Positions 57,479-64,000 of a stretch of DNA of 64,000 bases are shown here, piece after piece. Made by a program: the position numbers and the translations under genes. The notes beneath the pieces are model-generated. The model had not been told where the DNA came from. It was given only the letters and a program-made list of their open reading frames with translations, and searched no databases. The DNA is taken from positions 27,101,805 to 27,165,804 of the forward strand of contig OY855908.1 in NCBI GenBank assembly GCA_963693305.1, read 5' to 3'. This DNA comes from Meandrina meandrites. Taxonomy: Eukaryota > Cnidaria > Anthozoa > Scleractinia > Meandrinidae. The stretch's first letter is position 1, and every line of letters begins with the position of its first letter.

Positions 57479-57748
57479 GCTTCTAAAAAAACCTGTAAGA
57501 GCATTTCTGAAATATCCCGTTAAAAATGAAATAAGCGCTTTAATATTTTTTGAGCGCAGTTATTCAAAATTAAATATTTCGTAATCGCAGCCATTCACAG
57601 AGTGACTTTAAGGCTGTTAAATATTTATCACCATCAAAGAACTTTTACCAAAAAGGAGGCAGTTTTTGCTGAAATGTTTTGAAGTAGTTCAACTGTCAAT
57701 TGTAGGAAACCACAAAAATGTTGCGAAAAATCTTTATTGTCGATTTTC

Positions 57749-59114
57749 TTAAGGTTGCTTCCCACCTTCGTGGGTGCCCTTAATAGGAAAAAAATTCGTA
57801 CGTGTGCCAGTTTCAATAAAACCTAAACAAACTATATATTAGTAGAAAGCTTAATAAATGTAGTTTTTAAGAAAAATATAATTTAAGTGTCTTTTTCTTT
57901 TGGGAAGTGTCAGCAGCCGGTAAACCGTGAAACGACCGAGAGTTGTTCTCGTGAATTAATCGGGTATCGAATGCCGCGGCACGAGCAAAATGGCTGCACA
58001 GTCTTATTCACCAGGCATCAATCAACAAAACGGTGCCAGGCTTTTTCGATATTCTGATTGGATGCCAAGATATCCTAGTCCAAAGTTGGAGAAGCTAAAA
58101 ATATACGAGATGCGTTGCGCAAATGGTCGCCACGGGAGAAATATTTCAAATACGATAATTTCCTGACACCTTCTTGTTTGTTAATATCTGTGGAATGCTT
58201 TGGCCAAATTTTACGAAAATCCGTGAAATCTACATACCCTATTAATTCGCTCAAAGTCGACACATTCTACGAGAAATCAAACGCGAGATTTTCGCTCAAA
58301 AAGGTTTGTAAACAACTCGCGCCGCCCAAGGAGATTATGTCGCCTCTTGAAACCGCAAGCCAATGGCGTAACTGGACCTCCTGGCGTCAACTACAATGAG
58401 TTAGAATTTCCCGGTAAAAGTGTTACATTACAGTCATCGTTTGACCGGCAAGACGACAGAAAAGCAATCCTGGCAATGGGTTAAGTTGCCAAAGGCAAGG
58501 GGAAATCCCGCGGCAAGAAACGAAACTCGATTGAGCTCGTCCAAATTGACAATACTCTGGTAGTTCGTGTCGCTCGTTTCGAATTCTCCGTCATCAGTTT
58601 TGTCTGATGCTTTGATTTTTAAGCGACTTGCTCCAACGGAAGAAGACAGAGAACCAGCTGAATTAGACCGCTCGCGTTCGATTCATCGGTCGATGTCGAC
58701 AAAGAGCCTTTGTGGCTTTCTGCGAGGCTTTTTTCCCTTTCTTCTGCAAAACCTTTCCTTTTTGTCTTCTTTGGCCCTGGTTTTTTCGTTGATTTTATCC
58801 AAGGACTCCTTTCTGTTTTAGATTTCTCCATGAAACTCGAACGCGCAATGCACAAAGAAAATATGCAAATCACATGAAATAAGAACTCTCTTCCCGCGAA
58901 ATTTCCCCCAAGACGTCATCTACTTATGAGATTATGACACCTTCATTATCTATTAACTTTTATTTGAAAACATATTTTGTTAAATAACGTCGGCGATTTT
59001 TGGGATTTTTAAGTTTTTTTTCTGTAAATATTAGATAATATGATAAACTTCAATTTAGGCAAATAAAAGAAAAAATGATTTTTTTTCACTCTCGAAGGTG
59101 GGAAGTAACCTTAA
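57749..59114. mobile_element. TTAA-bounded element with captured gene-like sequence
   Basis: TTAAGGTTGCTTCCCACCTT at 57749 is inverse to the right end (aaggtgggaagtaaccttaa, ending 59114), so both ends consist of TTAA plus a GGTTRCTTCCCACC repeat. The structure suggests a TTAA-targeting DNA transposon (piggyBac or Kolobok). The interior holds broken coding-like frames on both strands (next entry). Confidence 0.6.
57990..58831. pseudogene. Broken coding-like frames of unknown family
   Basis: On the plus strand an ATG at 57990 reads MAAQSYSPGINQQNGARLFR and, with frame changes, KWSPREKYFKYDNFLTPSCL and later ELEFPGKSVTLQSSFDRQDD. On the minus strand an ATG at 58831 reads MEKSKTERSPWIKSTKKPGP, KGSLSTSTDESN and, after a shift, ASDKTDDGEFETSDTNY, like a basic then acidic nuclear protein. 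I do not recognise either. The pattern fits two decayed, perhaps convergent, gene pieces carried by the TTAA element. Confidence 0.3.
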
Positions 59115-59999
59115 AAACGCTCTTCTACAGGTAGCAATCTACTATACTTTAACACATCAAAAAATGAATACCAAGATTTGGTCTAGTTTTCGAGAAAATC
59201 AGGCTTGTTTAAAAACAAAAGAAAATGATTATCGTTGCTATGGTACTATGGTACTATGGAAAACCGCTAAAAAATCAAACTTTGGTCATATGTGATCATT
59301 ATGGTGTAGTTTGACAAAAATCAAAGATTGGCTTCCAAGACAATATTCATTCTCAAAACAACCACCTTAGGCCTACTACATCGAACCACCTTAAGTGAAT
59401 TTTTATTTAGTTTAACGTCGTCAACATACAGTTCGTGAGCAACAGTGCACTGTTATACTCTGAGGTCATAGATTTTGTGATATTCACGCTTAGAGCCTTT
59501 TTGCGAGGAACAGTCTTATTCTGAGTTTTTGTGTGACCTCGAAGAAGTCAATGAGAGCGAGTGCTGTTGAGGAAAAAATGGCAATATTTAACGTTTTTCA
59601 CAGTAATATTACTCATTCATCAAATCCTTTTTAGTTACCTTCTCTAGGTTGAAGACTAACGTAGTGTTTCTCATGAATGTGTCCAAGCACAAGTGGGTTG
59701 GTTTTGTCGACAGCGAGATGATCTGGAGTGATGCTTACATCACAGTCAATACTGCTAATAACACGAATACGACTTTTGTAGACGTTTGCTGCAGCATAGA
59801 GAATCAAATGATCGCCCCAGGTGCCATCTTCTTCCATGCTACTTACGTAATCAAACCAGGAGGTATGTTCATGGAGATGGTTGAACAGATCTGTTCTATC
59901 GGGCTTTGAGAATAAAAAAAAGCCGTCAATGTACTGTAAGTTTAAAAATACGTGGAGAAGTGGTCTCAAGTCAAATACTCGGAAAAAGATTTTCCGAGT

Positions 60000-60073
60000 T
60001 CCCCCAACGGGAGTCGAACCCATGACCTTCCAGAATACCGGTGGGAACGCTCTAACCACTGAGCTATAGGGGA
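60000..60073 (-). other. tRNA-like SINE head, minus copy
   Basis: 74-nt cloverleaf-like sequence starting TCCCCTATAGCTCAGTGG with box B GTTCGACTC. The anticodon arm is irregular (10-nt loop around ACCGGTA), so I do not call a working tRNA. Confidence 0.7.
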
Positions 60074-60343
60074 CTCATGGTGAGCGAAGTCATATACTGG
60101 GTTCTTATGTGACACATGTCCTGCTAACTGCAAGGCTCAAATATGTCCAAATGATAAGTGAATAAATGATAAGTGGAATTGTGACTTGGATAAAGTGAAA
60201 ATACGTGGAGAAGTGGTCTCACTTTATCCAAGTCACAATTCCACTTATCATTTATTCACTTATCATTTGGACATATTTGAGCCTTGCAGTTAGCAGGACA
60301 TGTGTCACATAAGAACCCAGTATATGACTTCGCTCACCATGAG

Positions 60344-60417
60344 TCCCCTATAGCTCAGTGGTTAGAGCGTTCCAACCGGTATTCTGGAAGGTCATGGGTT
60401 CGACTCCCGTTGGGGGA
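60344..60417 (+). other. tRNA-like SINE head, plus copy
   Basis: Box A TAGCTCAGTGG at 60350-60360 and box B GTTCGACTC at 60398-60406; the acceptor stem pairs TCCCCTA with TGGGGGA. The anticodon stem TTCCA/TGGAA encloses a 10-nt loop. It resembles a tRNA with a GGT anticodon that has gained bases. It differs from the minus copy in the anticodon arm (cca versus ccc). Confidence 0.7.
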
Positions 60418-60814
60418 ACTCGGAAAATCTTTTTTCCGAGTATTTGACTCGAGACCACTTCTCCACGTATTTTCACTTCATCCAAGTCACAATTCCACTT
60501 ATCATTTACTGTAAGTTTGTTACGCTGTTGTTTGGCTTAAACTGTATACCCTATATCAAAGGTGAATTCTGTCGTCGTCAACAATAAATCACTTCAATGC
60601 CATGTTGGAGAGACACTATAGTATGGCGCGCCGTTTGTTTCAAAATTAATTCTATTCTTGATTGCTTATATTATTACATTTATCGATGACGTTATACACG
60701 TCATTCTGTGCGATGGCTCTTGAAACGTTTCCGTTAATCTCGTGATTCTGAAAGTGTTGTATGGGACGGACCATTATTTTTTTGGAGAGTAGGAAGTTGG
60801 GCAATTTTTCTGGG

Positions 60815-62035
60815 CAATGATCAACTCTACTATATTTTGATATCTTGTTTCTACCGTGATCAACTCTTTTCTATTTTGATCTTGTGTTTCTACCGTGATC
60901 AACTCTTTTCTATTTTGATCTTGTGTTTCTACCGTGATCGACTCTTTTCTATTTTGATATCATGTTTCTACCGTGATCGACTCTTTTCTATTTTGATATC
61001 ATGTTTCTACCATGATCGACTCTTTTCTATTTTGATGTTGTGTTTCTACCGTGATCAACTCTTTTCTATTTTGATATCATGTTTCTACCGTAATCGACTC
61101 TTTTCTATTTTGATGCCGTATTCTACCGTGATCGACTCTTTTCTATTTTGATATCATGTTTCTACCGTGATCGACTCTTTTCTATTTTGATGTTGTGTTT
61201 CTACCGTGATCAACTCTTTTCTATTTTGATGCCGTATTCTACCGTGATCGACTCTTTTCTATTTTGATATCATGTTTCTACCGTGATCGACTCTTTTCTA
61301 TTTTGATGTTGTGTTTCTACCGTGATCAACTCTTTTCTATTTTGATATCGTGTTTCTACCTTGATCGACTCTTTTCTATTTTGATGTGTATTTGTTTTGT
61401 ATCTTGTTTCTACCGTGATCAACTCTTTTCTATTTTGATGTTGTGTTTCTACCGTGATCAACTCTTTTCTATTTTGATCTTGTGTTTCTACCGTGATCGA
61501 CTCTTTTCTATTTTGATCTTGTGTTTCTACCGTGATCGACTCTTTTCTATTTTGATATCATGTTTCTACCGTGATCGACTCTTTTCTATTTTGATATCAT
61601 GTTTCTACCATGATCGACTCTTTTCTATTTTGATGTTGTGTTTCTACCGTGATCAACTCTTTTCTATTTTGATATCATGTTTCTACCGTGATCGACTCTT
61701 TTCTATTTTGATGCCGTATTCTACCGTGATCGACTCTTTTCTATTTTGATATCATGTTTCTACCGTGATCGACTCTTTTCTATTTTGATGTTGTGTTTCT
61801 ACCGTGATCAACTCTTTTCTATTTTGATGCCGTATTCTACCGTGATCGACTCTTTCCTATTTTGATATCATCTTTCTACCGTGATCGACTTTTTTCTATT
61901 TTGTGATGTTGTGTTTCGTGCCATGATCAACACTTTTCTATTTTGATATCTTGTTTCTACCGTGATCAACTCTTTTCTATCATTATATTTTGCTATTACT
62001 TGATCATATTTTCCCACCGTGACCAACCCTATTGG
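60815..62035. repeat. 39-bp minisatellite (~30 copies)
   Basis: Head-to-tail units of 39 bp containing tctaccgtgatcaactcttt and tctattttgat, with a variable trinucleotide (atc, gtt, ctt) and a 38-bp variant (gatgccgtattcta). Higher-order order is visible: a block of several variants around 60950-61140 recurs near 61550-61740. Because 39 is a multiple of three, 13-residue repeat frames are open on both strands (plus: CFYRDQLFSILIL). These are not evidence for a protein. Confidence 0.95.
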
Positions 62036-62624
62036 TGGTTTTCACTGTCACGCAATAAAAAAATAAAATCGAAACCATTCAACGACAAAAGCTATGAATT
62101 TGAGATATTATAGAAGATTAATAGATAAACAATTTGTCCAAATCTCAGGTCTGTGCGGTGCACCGTTTGCGAGTTATTTGCCGAAACTTTCCACGCAAAT
62201 TTATAAAGCTCAGTATGGAGACGCCATATTTGTGTCCTTCCGAGGGGCACAAACATGGCCGCCGTGATATCAGAGAAACCATCTGGAACTTAATTTTGCT
62301 ATTAATAGCGACTACTTTTGGCTCATGATCTATTATACTTTAACATAAACAGCACTTAGTACATTGGGAATGTTCAATCTGCCAAAATGGAAACGAAAAG
62401 GCCTTTTTGAATCAAAACAACTTTGTCACGGCATTCAGCTTGATATCTCATACGGCGGAGAACTCGAATATTCAAAATGCTCTGTTTTTAAAACGAGGGG
62501 CACAACCAAGCTGGAAATTTGCAAAAAGATATATTCTTAGTTTATATTACACCTAGAGACATCGAAAGTTTAGCAGGCCTATTGAATTTTGATTTCAGAA
62601 TTTTATGACGTAACATGAAAACCA
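62036..62624 (+). mobile_element. 589-bp MITE, copy 3 (diverged)
   Basis: TGGTTTTCACTGTCACG start and ATGAAAACCA end, exactly 589 bp, with a weaker version of the central hairpin (gccatatttgtgtcc / ggcacaaacatggc). Inserted where the 39-bp array degenerates: accgtgatcaac motifs continue on the right side to about 62850. Confidence 0.8.
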
Positions 62625-62890
62625 TCTCTATTTTTTTGAAAACTCTACTCTATTTTTGGATCATTTTGCTACCGTGATCAACCCTCTTACGCCTGGATAT
62701 TATTTTGTCGTGATAAAGTCTTCTCGATACTTCTTTTCTTTACCGTGATCAACTCAGTCACGCCTTCATATTTTTCTTTCGTGATTAACTCTACTCTATT
62801 TTGGGATCATTTTGCTACCGTGATCAATCCTCTGACGCCTGGATATTTTTCTTTTCTGTTGAACTCTTCTCCATTCTGATACCTTTTTTA
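62625..62890. repeat. Degenerate continuation of the 39-bp minisatellite
   Basis: Scattered ctaccgtgatcaaccct and actctactctatttt motifs, longer and less regular than the main array, on the far side of the MITE insertion. Confidence 0.7.
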
Positions 62891-62997
62891 GGTGCTCGTC
62901 AGGTCTTCGTGTTACCGTGATTGCATGTTTTTATTTGCGCGTTATCACATAAATCACATAGCCCGGTTGACACATTGAATTGCTCTTCCTGTGACGT

Positions 62998-63112
62998 ATG
63001 GCAGGACCAGTAAAGTCGCCGCCTGGAAAACTTGCTGGCGACGCACGCACACGATTTTTTACGTGCACGGCCTGTAATGTTTTACGCGAAGTTGTTGTCT
63101 GTGCAAATTCGG
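62998..63112 (+). CDS. Possible first coding exon with a C-x-x-C motif
   Basis: ATG at 62998 reads MAGPVKSPPGKLAGDARTRF, then FTCTACNVLREVVVCANS, and meets a good donor GG|GTAAGC at 63113 in phase 1. The cysteine pair could start a zinc-binding motif. It precedes the larger ORF at 63453, which has its own promoter-like TATA. Whether this exon belongs to that gene or to another is not visible. Family unknown. Confidence 0.35.
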
Positions 63113-63370
63113 GTAAGCTCGAGACCTACGGTTTTCAATTTAAATGCTTGTCGTTTTTGGCATCTTTTGTATTAGCTGCCTAGAAATTGCTACAATTTGT
63201 TGCTGTTTAAGCTTATCTTTTCTGCTGAAAATTTTTGTGAGCGAATTTCGTGCATACACGACTACACCCCCACGCCCAAAATTGACCTCGCATGAGATGG
63301 AACATTGATGGTTATCACTGAAATTTGTGTAATAAAAATGTCCATCAAAACTATAGCTGTTATCGTCGCC

Positions 63371-63378
63371 TATAAAAG
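63371..63378 (+). promoter_or_regulatory. TATA box
   Basis: TATAAAAG lies 82 bp upstream of the ATG at 63453, a plausible core promoter spacing for a short 5' UTR. Confidence 0.5.
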
Positions 63379-63452
63379 TGAACTGGATGCACGCTCCACA
63401 TAACAATTTTTTTCGGCGGTAATTCAGCTCTTTTGGTTTAAGCTGTATTAAA

Positions 63453-64000
63453 ATGTCTCTGAATGACGCTGATCTCAGAGATCAACTAAGGCGAATTTTG
63501 CAAAATAATCCCGACCTCCTTCAGCCATCAGGAGGGTCTAGTACGACTGGAACTTCTTCGGTCTCCTCGCTTGCACGCTCGCTTAGAGGAGATGCCAGCC
63601 TTGCTAACGATATAAGCAGTGTGCTAAATTCCTCCCGCGGTGCCGAACCGTCCTTGTCTCGGAATCCAATACTGCCGTCGTTGCATCGATCCTCGCATTC
63701 CACCGGGCGGTTCGTTCCTTATGGAAGACGAAAGAAAAAAGAATGCAGAACCTATGATATGAAGTTAGCCGTCATCAACTACATTCCAGAAGCTGGCGAG
63801 ACGGGCGAGACCAAACGATTTAACGGAGACAATCTAATTAAGGCTCCCTTTCGCGTCAGAGAGCTAGAAATGGACGCAGATATTCGGAAGCGAATTCTGG
63901 ACGTGATAAAATCCCGGTACGACTGGTATGATGGAAGCTTTTATTACGCTTCCAGAACCGGTCGGTCTGTTTTGAAAGTCAGCCCTTGCCAAACATTGGA
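63453..64000 (+). CDS. N-terminal part of an unrecognised protein, runs off the window
   Basis: The ATG at 63453 (context aaaATGT) opens 182 codons without a stop to the window edge. Residues 1-20 (MSLNDADLRDQLRRILQNNP) look helical. About 25-95 are Ser-rich and probably disordered, ending SSHSTGRFVPYGRRKKKECR. From there a more ordered region follows: TYDMKLAVINYIPEAGETGE, NLIKAPFRVRELEMDADIRK and SRYDWYDGSFYYASRTGRSV. The basic RRKKK could be a nuclear localisation signal. The last part looks like a conserved alpha/beta domain, but I cannot name it. The long intact frame, the TATA box upstream and the lack of repeats make it the best intact gene start here. Confidence 0.7.
   Translation, partial: MSLNDADLRDQLRRILQNNPDLLQPSGGSSTTGTSSVSSLARSLRGDASLANDISSVLNSSRGAEPSLSRNPILPSLHRSSHSTGRFVPYGRRKKKECRTYDMKLAVINYIPEAGETGETKRFNGDNLIKAPFRVRELEMDADIRKRILDVIKSRYDWYDGSFYYASRTGRSVLKVSPCQTL

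Larger units (their letters stand above)
59946..60475. mobile_element. Head-to-head pair of tRNA-derived SINEs forming a 530-bp palindrome
   Basis: 60196 and below pairs with 60221 and above without gaps for about 207 bp (coordinate sum 120417), then continues after one indel to 59946/60475. The loop is 24 nt. Each arm contains one tRNA-like head (60000-60073 minus and 60344-60417 plus) pointing outward, plus ctcggaaaatctttttccga-like hairpins and acttctccacgtattttcac tails. Confidence 0.85.

Noticed and set aside
60000..60417. Functional tRNA genes
   Set aside because: The anticodon arms are irregular and both copies sit in a SINE palindrome with shared non-tRNA sequence.
60284..60514. ORF with IAQWLERSNRYSGRSWVRLP
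   Set aside because: It is the translation of the tRNA-like SINE head; such peptides recur wherever the SINE is read in this frame.

Overview
The window looks like a repeat-rich nuclear segment of an anthozoan cnidarian, most likely a stony coral or sea anemone. The reasons are GT-AG introns, AT-rich intergenic DNA, tRNA-derived SINEs, DIRS and Penelope retroelements, a P2X7-type ballast-domain fragment, a death-domain exon and a coiled-coil/F5-8-C gene. No genome was compared, so the organism is an inference. Nothing here looks bacterial or organellar. Host coding DNA is a small fraction; most of the window is nested mobile elements in different states of decay. Layout, left to right. 0-5.7 kb: inverted GGTCCATGGACC minisatellites, a SINE with a 29-bp target duplication, a MITE with perfect 31-bp inverted ends, and two exons of a minus-strand host gene (coiled coil, then an F5/8-C-like domain) separated by an intron holding a second SINE. 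6.3-15.1 kb: a relic of an R2-type retroelement, then a ~2 kb repeat family (called R1 here) in inverse orientation. That copy is split by a 589-bp MITE, by a block with a 54-bp perfect palindrome and a broken Myb/SANT-like gene, and by a 5.2-kb DNA transposon with a decayed hAT-like transposase. 15.3-19.1 kb: a Penelope-like element (PLE) with reverse transcriptase and GIY-YIG endonuclease, carrying an extra upstream 3' segment and a head-to-head inverted fragment. 20.3-24.3 kb: a Harbinger nuclease scrap, a second R1 copy, and a 1.98-kb element with satellite-built inverted repeats that contains a PLE-type reverse transcriptase without an endonuclease. 25.0-34.8 kb: a ~1.1-kb long inverted repeat bracketing a DIRS-type retrotransposon (leader exon, 102-bp tandem array, gag-like ORF, RT, third R1 copy, start of a tyrosine recombinase). 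34.8-46.3 kb: a LINE fragment, a second PLE arranged as a head-to-head palindrome, and two copies of a 1.2-kb element with TTACATCC ends that carry the front half of a Crypton-like (DUF3504/KIAA1958-type) gene. A broken P2X7-like gene lies between those two copies. 47.5-47.8 kb: a clean minus-strand death-domain exon with phase-1 boundaries on both sides. Its phase matches the coiled-coil exon 42 kb downstream, so one repeat-stuffed gene is possible but unproven. 50.4-56.7 kb: a segment bounded by inverted TACCGTAAATGATCT ends, holding hairpin MITEs, a MITE copy and a TTAA-flanked piggyBac-like MITE. 57-63 kb: a palindromic MITE, a TTAA-bounded element with gene-like scraps, a 530-bp palindrome of two tRNA-derived SINEs, and a large 39-bp minisatellite invaded by a third MITE copy. 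63.0-64.0 kb: a TATA box and the intact start of an unrecognised protein gene that runs off the window. How the parts relate: few genes here work together in a pathway; the window is mainly a record of nested insertion. The order of some insertions can be read because paralogous R1 copies supply unoccupied versions of the insertion sites.
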